From contig CAVYYW010000014.1 of the NCBI GenBank assembly GCA_963772845.1, forward strand, positions 1,550,001 to 1,614,000: a DNA stretch of 64,000 bases, read 5' to 3'. Positions 56,625 through 64,000 of this stretch are shown in pieces (the first letter of the stretch is position 1; each line of letters starts with the position of its first letter). Below the pieces are notes generated by a model, which was not told where the DNA came from, ran no database searches, and saw only the letters and a list, made by a program, of their open reading frames with translations. The position numbers and the translations under genes are program-made. The stretch is from CAVYYW01 sp963772845. Lineage in GTDB: Bacteria > Bacillota > Bacilli > Bacillales > Sporolactobacillaceae.

Positions 56625-57300
56625 GTGGCCACTTAAAAAGCCCACGATTTTGAAAAAAGGAACCCACTCAGCTCGGTTGTTGATTTTCGTTCCAGGCTGC
56701 GCTTTCCGCGGGTGGACAGTGAGCCTCCTGATACATAAGATCATGTTTTTCGCTGTGGGGTCTCACCTTGTCTGCTGATTCCGCAGGACTTGAAACAACA
56801 TCCTTGAATCCACATCGCACAAAGAAAATGCGGATCCAATACTATTGAAAGCGAAAATACCCTCGCTTTCCGCGGGCAATGCCTCAGCTAACTTTGGCGT
56901 GGTTTCATGTTTGCCAAAGTGGATCTTCGGACGCGTGCTGATTCCGCAGGACTTGAAACAACATACCTTGAATTCACATCGCACGATGAAAATGCCGATC
57001 CAATACTTTGAAAGCGGAAATACCCTCGCTTTCCGCGGGCGATTCGCGAGCCTCCTCGCGCCTTAAGGCAACGTTTGCGCTGCGGGGTCTCGCTTAGATC
57101 GCTAATTCCGCAGGACTTGAAACAGCATCCTTGAATCCGCACCGCACGATGAAAATGCAAAGCATTTTCGAGGAGTCTCGGGTATTTCTTGCTTTCAACT
57201 CTGGGCATGCGTATTTTCGAGGAGTCTCGGGTATTTCTGGCTCCATCTATGTGCATGCGCATTTTTAAGGAGTCGCTCACCTTCCGCTTCAATTAAATTG
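56625..57300 (-). repeat. Mosaic interspersed repeat, copy 7, with three tandem units of about 163 bp
   Basis: It starts with GTGGCCACTTAAAAAG. GCTTTCCGCGGG recurs at 56701, 56865 and 57028, giving spacings of 164 and 163. Each unit carries CTGATTCCGCAGGACTTG-type sequence. GAGGAGTCTCGGG units follow at 57170-57250. It ends in CGCTTCAATT at 57285. Confidence 0.88.
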
Positions 57301-57399
57301 TTTGTTTCCTGGCTAATCAGTCAAATTGTGAATTTGAGCCGTTTTAATACATTTTCCTCTTACACTGGACATGAGATTTCCAGTTGCCCTCCACTAATC

Positions 57400-57660
57400 C
57401 CGATTGCCCGAGCATCACTTCTCGAACGTCTACGAGTTGCGAAGAGGAATCCAGCTTGGAAGCTCCCAGGCACCTTTGTCAACTCCGGTTGGCAATGATG
57501 TCTTGAAGAGTGGTGCCTCATCTATCCTGCCCGATTCATTGAATCACTCTAGAGAGATGAAACGAATAATTACAGCTCATCGCTTCGCATAGGCATTTCC
57601 TTCATGCGGTGTGGAATCCAAGATGCTGTTTAAGTCGGAGTTTTTTCTGTGGTCACCAGA
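57400..57660 (-). repeat. Second module of the mosaic repeat
   Basis: GAGCATCACTTCTCGAAC and CTACGAGTTGCGA at 57410-57450 are the inverse of 4490-4560. A degenerate boundary TTTTTTCTGTGGTCAC lies at 57641-57657. No gene seen. Confidence 0.65.
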
Positions 57661-57729
57661 AAGCGAGCGACTTACCACTAAAATAATTTAATGCCCAACA
57701 ACGTTTACGATACAGTCTATTAACTAGAC

Positions 57730-57760
57730 AAAAAAAGGCCGGATCCCTATGGATCCAGCC
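57730..57760 (-). terminator. prkA terminator
   Basis: GGCCGGATCC / GGATCCAGCC stem with loop CTAT, T-run on the minus strand. Confidence 0.85.
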
Positions 57761-57840
57761 AGCCCCGATTTTCTATTCTCTATCCTATGCTTCTATGGTT
57801 TATGCCTAAGACCTAATCCAGTCAGGCAAATCGTTCATTA

Positions 57841-59736
57841 CTACCTGTTCAATAGACTACCCACATACCTTAGCAGCTCATTTGCTGAAACATGATTATA
57901 GCCATGCTCATCAACCAGGCGCCTGATGACTTCGTTGACACGTTTTAACTGAGTCTCATCCGGCGTCTTTGAAGAGGTGGTAATTTTCACAACATCCTTC
58001 AGGTCTGCAAACAGTTTTTTCTGAATGGCTTCTCTCAGCCTTTCGTGAGACTGGTAATCAAACCTTTTTCCTTTCCGTGCGTAAGCAGAGATACGAATCA
58101 ATATTTCTTCACGGAACGCCTTTTTCGCATTTTCCGAGATTCCGATTTGCTCTTCAATTGAGCGCATCAGTTTTTCATCAGGCGGCATCTCTTCTCCTGT
58201 CAGCGGATCATGAAGCTTATTCTGGTGGCAGTAAGCTTCAACATTATCAAGATAATTGTCCATCAATGTCTTGGCCGACTCTTCAAAAGAATAAACAAAG
58301 GCCTTTTGTACCTCGCTTTTTGCAATATCATCATATTCTTTTCTTGCCGTCACGATGTATTGAAGATACTTCTCCTTATGTTCCTTTGAAATTGACGGAT
58401 GGTGGTCAAGACCATCCTTAATTGACCTCAGAATATCGAGTGCATTAATCGATGCAACGTCCTTGCGAATCATTGCAGATGAAATCCGGTTGATGACATA
58501 ACGGGGATCAATGCCTTCCATCCCTTCATCATTCGATTCATTTTTTAATGATTCCAGGTCCGTTTCATTCACTTCTTCTACATTTTCACCATTGTAAAGC
58601 CGCAGTTTCTTCATCACATCAATGCTTTTATTTTTTGGTTCTTTAAGCCGCGTCAATATTGAAAAAATCGCAGCTGTTCTCAAGGCATGGGGAGCAATAT
58701 GAATATCTTTCATTTCACTCTCTTCAATCATTTTTTTGTAAATTTCTTCTTCAGCACTCACTTTGAGGTTATATGGGATCGGCATAACAATCATTCGGGA
58801 GTGCAGCGCTTCATTTTTCTTTTGGCTGATAAACGAACGGTATTCAGATTCGTTAGTATGTGCGATGATTAGTTCATCAGCGGAAATCAAGGCAAATCTT
58901 CCGGCTTTGAAATTTCCTTCTTGTGTTAATGATAATAAGTGCCATAAGAATTTTTCATCACATTTCAGCATTTCCTGGAATTCCATTAAGCCGCGGTTAG
59001 CTTTGTTTAATTCCCCATCAAACCGGTAAGCACGCGGATCCGATTCAGAACCATAAACAGCAATCGTGGAAAAATCGATGCTTCCTGTTAAGTCGGCAAT
59101 ATCCTGGGACTTTGGATCCGATGGACTAAAAGTGCCGATACCAGTCCGCTTTTCTTCAGACAGAAAAATTCTTTCCACTTTAACGTTTTCGATTCGTCCA
59201 TCATACTCCTTTTCAAGCTTCATCATGTTCAGAGGAGAAAGGGTTCCTTCAATCCTAATCCCGTACTCTTCATAGAAATCATCTCTAAGGTTTTCTGGAA
59301 TCAGGTGCAATGGATCTTCAGACATCGGACAGTCTTTGATCGCATAAATCGCTCCTTCTTCTGTTTTTGAATACTTTTCAAGCCCCCGCTTTAACAGACT
59401 GACAATCGTCGACTTACCTCCACTTACAGGTCCCATCAACAGCAAAATTCTTTTCTTTACATCTAGCTTTCTTGCTGCAGGATGAAAATATTCTTCAACC
59501 AGCCGCTCAATGGAATCCTCAAGGCCGTAAATTTCCCCGTCAAAAAAATGATAGTGTTTTTTCCCATTTTCTTCAGTGATCCCTGCTTGCTGAATCATAT
59601 GATAGAGCCTAGCATGGGCGGACTGTGCAATGATTGGACGGTTCTTGACCATCCTTAAATATTCCTGGAATGTACCTTCCCATTTCAACGACTCATCCTT
59701 TTCACGGTGCTCTCTGATCCTGTCTAGAAAGTCCAT
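57841..59736 (-). CDS. prkA: PrkA serine kinase / AAA+ protein
   Basis: A 631-residue protein, the same length as B. subtilis PrkA: AAA+ domain with Walker A GPVSGGKST near residue 105 and a C-terminal PrkA domain. PrkA is expressed in sporulation under sigma E and has been reported both as a kinase and as a protease-like AAA+ protein. The ATG at 59736 follows GGGGGGATAAC; earlier in-frame starts lack a ribosome site. Confidence 0.94.
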   Translation of the reverse strand: MDFLDRIREHREKDESLKWEGTFQEYLRMVKNRPIIAQSAHARLYHMIQQAGITEENGKKHYHFFDGEIYGLEDSIERLVEEYFHPAARKLDVKKRILLLMGPVSGGKSTIVSLLKRGLEKYSKTEEGAIYAIKDCPMSEDPLHLIPENLRDDFYEEYGIRIEGTLSPLNMMKLEKEYDGRIENVKVERIFLSEEKRTGIGTFSPSDPKSQDIADLTGSIDFSTIAVYGSESDPRAYRFDGELNKANRGLMEFQEMLKCDEKFLWHLLSLTQEGNFKAGRFALISADELIIAHTNESEYRSFISQKKNEALHSRMIVMPIPYNLKVSAEEEIYKKMIEESEMKDIHIAPHALRTAAIFSILTRLKEPKNKSIDVMKKLRLYNGENVEEVNETDLESLKNESNDEGMEGIDPRYVINRISSAMIRKDVASINALDILRSIKDGLDHHPSISKEHKEKYLQYIVTARKEYDDIAKSEVQKAFVYSFEESAKTLMDNYLDNVEAYCHQNKLHDPLTGEEMPPDEKLMRSIEEQIGISENAKKAFREEILIRISAYARKGKRFDYQSHERLREAIQKKLFADLKDVVKITTSSKTPDETQLKRVNEVIRRLVDEHGYNHVSANELLRYVGSLLNR

Positions 59737-59936
59737 GTTATCCCCCCAACTCATTTCACCACTATACAATAGCCTATGCACCAAGGGTAAGTTGTTTTCC
59801 TTAAACTTAAAGAAGATTTGTCTATCCCAATAAAGATATGTTAATTTCAGAAGATTTAAAACATATCATTCCCAAGCATGAAAACTTTCGTTATACTATA
59901 TAAGTAGATTGACAATCGTGAAGGGGGCAATCGGCC

Positions 59937-60038
59937 GTGAAAATGTTTGTGATTCTTGTCGTCATCATTTCATTTCTTGTCTCAATTTTCACAGCAGGCT
60001 ATAATGACAAGCCGGATTCCTTTAAGCAAGAAGAGTAA
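59937..60038 (+). CDS. 33-residue single-helix membrane peptide
   Basis: GTG at 59937, after AAGGGGGCA, opens a 33-codon frame: a hydrophobic helix (about 3-20, FVILVVIISFLVSIF) and a polar tail ending DSFKQEE. TATACT/TATAAG elements lie about 40 nt upstream, and a strong hairpin closes the gene at 60058. It is a complete transcription unit divergent from prkA, too short for most gene finders. The function is unknown. Confidence 0.6.
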   Translation: MKMFVILVVIISFLVSIFTAGYNDKPDSFKQEE

Positions 60039-60057
60039 TAATGGTCCATAATACGTT

Positions 60058-60096
60058 AACAGGCTGTCGAGCATTTTCTCGACAGCCTGTTTTCAT
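60058..60096 (+). terminator. Terminator of the 33-residue peptide gene (GTCGAG family)
   Basis: AACAGGCTGTCGAG / CTCGACAGCCTGTT then TTTCAT. Its arms are identical to those at 2188-2216 over 12 bp. Confidence 0.85.
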
Positions 60097-60439
60097 ATCA
60101 GTATTTTAGACCCTGAAAATGATCTAACAAAAAAAGGTTAATCATGATACAGAGGAAAAACAAGCCAACGAAGAGACTCACACGGACACTCTTAAAAGTC
60201 AACGATTTGAGAATGCGGAATCCGATCACTTGCCGCAGACGAGCATCCAAGCCTTAGCTTAGTGCTTCATTATGTGGGCACGGCCACCTTATTTAGCATG
60301 CGCCACGAAAGTGCTCGATCTGGTGCCTGGAAAGCCCACTGATTGCTAAAGATAGAGATGCTGTGCTGCTGGAAAATGTGAGAGACGTTATGTCATTAGC
60401 TGATGACAGCGCAATACCTATAATCAAAATGACTTTTAA

Positions 60440-60600
60440 AGAGCACCATCTAACTACACACCGTTGATGAAGCGGAGGGCGCGAGACTCCGAGCGGGACC
60501 AGCACGCGTCCGAAGATCCACTTTGGCGCACAAAGAAACCACGCCAAAGTTAGCTGAGGCCGTGCCCGCGGAAAGCGAGCAGCCTAGAGCGCATCGACAG
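60440..60600 (+). repeat. Mosaic interspersed repeat, copy 8
   Basis: CGTTGATGAAGCGGAGGGCGC, core with GCGTCCGAAGATCCACTTTG and GCCAAAGTTAGCTGAGGC, ending near AGCCTAGAGCG. A partial second copy (GGCATCCTCTGACAACAAGC, GGCGCGAAACTCC) lies at 60785-60845. Confidence 0.85.
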
Positions 60601-60605
60601 GTATG

Positions 60606-61011
60606 ACGGCGCTCAGGTTTAGCAGCGGAGCTATGGTGTTAATACGCGAGCAGCGCAAAAACAAGCCAACGAAGAGATTCGCCGTGCTAGCGTCTATTTA
60701 GAGGCTTTCATCGGTCATTCGGCTGTGGAAAATGAAACGCTACGTGTTAATTTGTTGGCCAATGAATATCAGAGCCATAAAAGAGTTCTAATGGGCATCC
60801 TCTGACAACAAGCATGCTGATTAAAGCTGAAGGCGCGAAACTCCAACGAAGAGATTCGTCCGCATATTTCTTTGCGCACTGAGCTTCCCAAAATAAAGGC
60901 TCGAGGAAAGGACAACCAGAGCCAAAAGGCAGACGGCGCTGGTTTGAGCAGCGGAGCGTATGGTGTTAATACGCGAGCAGCACAAAAACAAGCCAACGAA
61001 GAGATTCGCCG
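60606..61011. repeat. 79-bp direct repeats (60606-60684 and 60933-61011) with short satellites
   Basis: Both copies contain GGTGTTAATACGCGAGCAGC and CAAGCCAACGAAGAGATTCG, 327 bp apart. Shorter matches to the second motif occur at 60161-60179 and 60843-60858. The second copy is open in one frame (DGAGLSSGAYGVNTRAAQK...); the first is broken by indels. It may derive from a lost gene. Confidence 0.7.
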
Positions 61012-61045
61012 GCTATTTTTGTCCGTATTCTTTGAGTTTCCCCTC

Positions 61046-61519
61046 TTAAGACAAGCCCGGAAAGCCCTGCTGTCTAAGAGCCTCATAAACCATAATCGCA
61101 GCAGTATTCGATAAATTAAGAGAACGCATCACCGGTGACATCGGCAGTCTGAGGCAGAATTCTTTATTATCAGCAATAACCTGATCAGGAAGTCCCTTTG
61201 TTTCTCTTCCAAATACGAAAAGATGATCCTTATTAACATCAGTATAATTAAAAGCAGTATGTGGCTTTTCGCCATACTTGGTTAGATAGTAATAGTCGCC
61301 ATCCGGATATTTCTCAAACAGTTCTTCAAGAGAATCGTAATAATGAACGTCAACATGCTCCCAGTAATCAAGACCTGCGCGTTTCAGTGCTTTATCGTCT
61401 GTAGAAAACCCAAGCGGCTTAATTAGATGAAGCGATGTTCCCGTAGCGGCACAGGTTCTGGCTATGTTACCTGTATTCGAAGGGATTTCTGGCTGGAATA
61501 AAACAACGTGTAAACTCAT
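61046..61519 (-). CDS. trmL: tRNA (cytidine(34)-2'-O)-methyltransferase TrmL
   Basis: A 157-residue SPOUT methyltransferase: EIPSNTGNIARTCA near the N-terminus, FGRETKGLP, and the trefoil-knot end LPMSPVMRSLNLSNTAAIMVYEALRQ. It methylates the wobble base of certain leucine tRNAs. B. subtilis calls it CspR, and it lies next to yhbB there too. Confidence 0.94.
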   Translation of the reverse strand: MSLHVVLFQPEIPSNTGNIARTCAATGTSLHLIKPLGFSTDDKALKRAGLDYWEHVDVHYYDSLEELFEKYPDGDYYYLTKYGEKPHTAFNYTDVNKDHLFVFGRETKGLPDQVIADNKEFCLRLPMSPVMRSLNLSNTAAIMVYEALRQQGFPGLS

Positions 61520-61575
61520 TTATCTGTGCACCTCTTTTTAAAAATCAGTTCTTTTATTATATCATGTCCCGTCAT

Positions 61576-62496
61576 TTATGAAAGCGGCACCCGTTCTCCA
61601 ATATGGAAAAAGCGGTAAGCTGTTTTATCCGTGTAAGCATAAGAATCTTCATAAGACCAATAACGGTGCCTTGCGGAGACGGTACGGGCATTAACGAGCG
61701 GCATTCCATAAGCGTCTTTTTCGGTGACAATCGTACTGTGGTCCCATCTTCCATCTCCTTCAAAATCATAACAAATCACATCCCCAGGCATAAGTTGATC
61801 AGGCGAGTCCATTTGGACAGCTCCCATGATGTTTTTATCCTCACTTAAATACCATCGAAACGCATTGGCAACAGCCCAACTGTAGCTCCAGGAAGCCCCT
61901 GAGTACCACCAGCCTTTTCCTCTCACTTTTTGGCCGGTCATCGGAATCCCACCTGAAAGCAGGCACTGTGAAATAAAATTGGTGCAATCGACCTCAAATG
62001 TTTTAAAATGTTTATTCGGATTCTGCCAAAAACGATCCGCATATTTTACAGCATCCAGCCGATTATAACGACGATAAGAGGATTGTCTTGTTGGAGAGAT
62101 TCGTAATACAGGTTCCTCATTTTTTAAGGATTTTGCCGGTATTCCTTGAATAGCACGATCATATAGATTTCCTTCACCATCATATCCTGTGCGTCGATAC
62201 TCTGCATGTTCTTCCACAAAAAAATCGTCTTTTTGTTTTATGAGCATCTGAATATGCAGAAAATAATCCAGACTGTAGCTCCCCTTTTGATTCTCAACAG
62301 ATCGGATCGGTTTGCCAAATAGTTTTGTTTTTACAATCTGTGCATGCCGCTCCTTTAATAATTCTTTTTTTCTATTGAGAATCTTACGGTCCCGCTCATC
62401 AGCACTTATTATCTCTTTCGTATCCTGCTGGTCCACCCAGGTATTGCATAGTGATTGCAAATGGGCTTTCCATTGTTCCTCTATCATCAACTCCAT
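61576..62496 (-). CDS. yhbB: Amidase-domain protein YhbB
   Basis: A 306-residue protein. Residues about 1-130 are helical and charged. Residues about 145-305 form an Amidase_6 (NlpC/P60-related) domain with Cys in EVDCTNFISQCL and His in RWDHSTIV. The likely role is a peptidoglycan amidase or peptidase; no signal peptide is visible. I chose ATG 62496, about 5-10 nt after GAAGGTGATG. The order ogt-yhbB-trmL resembles the B. subtilis yhbA-yhbB-cspR region. Confidence 0.85.
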   Translation of the reverse strand: MELMIEEQWKAHLQSLCNTWVDQQDTKEIISADERDRKILNRKKELLKERHAQIVKTKLFGKPIRSVENQKGSYSLDYFLHIQMLIKQKDDFFVEEHAEYRRTGYDGEGNLYDRAIQGIPAKSLKNEEPVLRISPTRQSSYRRYNRLDAVKYADRFWQNPNKHFKTFEVDCTNFISQCLLSGGIPMTGQKVRGKGWWYSGASWSYSWAVANAFRWYLSEDKNIMGAVQMDSPDQLMPGDVICYDFEGDGRWDHSTIVTEKDAYGMPLVNARTVSARHRYWSYEDSYAYTDKTAYRFFHIGERVPLS

Positions 62497-62566
62497 TATC
62501 ATCACCTTCTTTATAATCATTCTATGCTTTATTAATCCGGAATAACGAACGGGCAATGATTTTCAT

Positions 62567-62594
62567 AAAAAAAAACTGACCCAAAAAGGTCAGT
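62567..62594 (-). terminator. ogt terminator overlapping the stop codon
   Basis: ACTGACC / GGTCAGT stem with a nine-T run on the minus strand. Confidence 0.85.
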
Positions 62595-63121
62595 CAACTT
62601 ATTTTCATTTGTTTTTCCAATGACAGCAGGATTTCTTTTTTGTCCAGTCCGCCTCCATAGCCAACAAGCGATCCGCTTGAACCAATGACCCTATGGCATG
62701 GAATAATAATCGGTACCGGATTCTGATTGTTTGCAGACCCAACTGCACGAACAGCTTTAGGGTTGCCTATCATTTGAGCTATTTCCTTGTAGGACCTTGT
62801 CTCCCCATAAGGGATCTTCCGAAGAGACTGCCACACCTTTACTTGAAAAGGTGTGCCTTTTAAACTCACAGGCAAATCAAAGTCTGCCCTTTTTCCGGCA
62901 AAATACTCCTTCAGCTGCTGAACAGCATCTGCCGTATACTCATGATTTTCTTTCAATTCTTTATGCAGCATATGTTTCTTTGCCCACGCCTGCAATCCGG
63001 AGCTCGTGACACTTAGGTCTCCGAATTCAATATGACATAATCCGTCACGAAGAGAGGCAACCGTTAATGGTCCAAGAGGACTCTCCATCTCTTGCACAAA
63101 AATACAAGGTGCTTTAACCAT
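62594..63121 (-). CDS. ogt: Methylated-DNA--protein-cysteine methyltransferase
   Basis: A 175-residue alkyltransferase with the acceptor Cys142 in IIPCHRVIG, the helix-turn-helix region YKEIAQMIGNPKAVRAVGSAN and the N-terminal ribonuclease-like domain. It repairs O6-alkylguanine in DNA by suicide transfer. It abuts the queG stop at 63122, so the two are probably co-transcribed. Confidence 0.93.
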   Translation of the reverse strand: MVKAPCIFVQEMESPLGPLTVASLRDGLCHIEFGDLSVTSSGLQAWAKKHMLHKELKENHEYTADAVQQLKEYFAGKRADFDLPVSLKGTPFQVKVWQSLRKIPYGETRSYKEIAQMIGNPKAVRAVGSANNQNPVPIIIPCHRVIGSSGSLVGYGGGLDKKEILLSLEKQMKIS

Positions 63122-64000
63122 TCATAACCCTTCTTTTTCTTCATTTTCTTTTAGACGAAGCCTTTCTTCAGCTGCGTTTTTAAGATCTGCAAGGTCCTGA
63201 AGATTCAACGAATCATAAGAATATAATAACAAATTTTCTAGGGTCACGGCTATTGATTGCAGTTGAAATTCTGATAGACACTCTAACATTTTTGTGACAG
63301 ACCAGATTGCAGCCTCCTGAATAACGGGTCTTGGATCATTTTCTATTAATTCCATCAAAGCTTCAAAAGCTGCTGTTTCTTTATAATTGCCAAGTGCAAT
63401 GACCGCATTTCTCTGAATAGGCTTTCTTCCTCGCCATGAACCCGCCATGTGGCCAAACGTTTCTTTAAATGCCCTATTATTCATGGTTAATAATGGAACC
63501 AAAAGCGGTTTAACCAATTCAGGATCAGGCTCCATTTCCTCGTGAAAATGGGCATCAATTCCTTTATTATAGGGGCAAACCTGCTGGCAGGTATCACAGC
63601 CGTAAATTCGATTCCCCAGAGCTGTTCTATAGTATTCAGGAACTTCTTTTTTGGTTTGTGTAAGAAACGCAATACACTTATTTGCATTCAGCTGGCCACC
63701 TTGCACAATTGCTCCCGTTGGACAATGATCGACACACAAATTGCAGCTCCCGCATAAATCTGTTCCGGCAAGATCAGGTTCTAAAGCAACATCCGTCAGA
63801 ATTTCGCCAAGATAAACATAGGATCCGAATTCTTCTGTGATCAAATTTGTATGTTTGCCCGTCCAGCCTATTCCAGCGCGCTCCGCAACCGCCCTGTCGG
63901 AGAGTTCTCCCGTATCAACCATACCCTTAATCCTTGCCTCAGGTATTTTTGCCTTTATAAAATCTTCTAATTTACCGAGCTTTTCTTTTAAAATAATATG
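63122..64000 (-). CDS. queG: Epoxyqueuosine reductase QueG, N-terminus cut by window edge
   Basis: 293 codons in frame to the right edge, with no start seen. There are two [4Fe-4S] clusters: CGSCNLCVDHCPTGAI and CDTCQQVCPYN. These are followed by HEAT-like repeats. GIGWTGKHTNL and the preceding MVDTGELSDRAVAE match the cobalamin-binding N-terminal part. QueG makes queuosine in tRNA. An ATG at 63922 is internal, because the family sequence continues upstream of it. Confidence 0.93.
   Translation of the reverse strand, partial: HIILKEKLGKLEDFIKAKIPEARIKGMVDTGELSDRAVAERAGIGWTGKHTNLITEEFGSYVYLGEILTDVALEPDLAGTDLCGSCNLCVDHCPTGAIVQGGQLNANKCIAFLTQTKKEVPEYYRTALGNRIYGCDTCQQVCPYNKGIDAHFHEEMEPDPELVKPLLVPLLTMNNRAFKETFGHMAGSWRGRKPIQRNAVIALGNYKETAAFEALMELIENDPRPVIQEAAIWSVTKMLECLSEFQLQSIAVTLENLLLYSYDSLNLQDLADLKNAAEERLRLKENEEKEGL

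Noticed and set aside
56625..57300. CRISPR or VNTR coding repeat
   Set aside because: The 163-bp units are non-coding and are part of the dispersed mosaic repeat.

Overview
The window is a low-GC Firmicute chromosome segment, almost certainly from an endospore-forming member of the Bacillaceae. The evidence is an alpha/beta-type spore protein with a sigma-G-like promoter, SpoVR, PrkA, YhbH and YhaL, strong AGGAGG-type ribosome binding sites, TTG and GTG starts, and gene order collinear (in inverted order) with the B. subtilis yhb-yhc-yhe-yha region. I cannot name the species from the sequence alone.

Layout, left to right. 0-2.3 kb: a LiaF-like gene cut by the left edge, a divergent lipid kinase and a ferritin-like protein. 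2.3-6.1 kb: ecsAB, divergent hit, and trpP with a TRAP-type leader. 6.1-20.6 kb: the yha block (yhaH, prsA, yhaL, yhaM, yhaN, yhaO, yhaP, yhaQ). A CssRS-like secretion-stress two-component system sits between yhaN and yhaM and is translationally coupled to yhaM. 20.8-24.2 kb: yhzD, an HD hydrolase and a TcyABC-like cystine importer. 24.2-30.9 kb: an IS110 remnant, then a catabolic operon (amidohydrolase, DgaE-like PLP enzyme, DgaF-like aldolase, sugar kinase, GntR regulator, GntP permease). 31.2-38.1 kb: yhaX, yheA, yheB, yheE, yxkF, msmX and an SASP gene. 38.4-42.2 kb: a liaIHFSR operon. 42.7-50 kb: an orphan membrane protein, spoVR, an RsbR paralogue, prfC and pgcA. 50.5-59.7 kb: yhcX, yhcW, yhcV, an MBL-fold protein, yhbH, a signal peptidase and prkA. 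59.9-64 kb: a 33-aa membrane peptide, trmL, yhbB, ogt and a queG gene cut by the right edge.

Two themes stand out. First, at least eight intergenic regions carry copies of a mosaic, modular repeat (shared core, GTGGCCACTGAAAA-like boundary motifs, internal 73-bp and about 163-bp tandem duplications, and a string of shorter GAGGAGTCTCG units). These account for nearly all the long non-coding gaps. Second, six otherwise well-conserved genes (trpP, the cssS-like kinase with two lesions, yhaN, the tcyC-like ATPase, dgaE and the MBL protein) are broken by seven frameshifts. Every one is explained by a single duplicated base, which points to a systematic indel artefact rather than gene decay.

Functionally, several genes converge on envelope and secretion homeostasis: EcsAB, PrsA, CssRS-like, the LiaIHFSR operon with a second LiaF, and a signal peptidase. 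Others serve sporulation (SASP, SpoVR, YhbH, PrkA, YhaL). The dga-like cluster looks like a self-contained route from an amino- or acylamino-sugar acid to pyruvate and glyceraldehyde-3-phosphate. I saw no rRNA, tRNA, CRISPR array or intact transposase.
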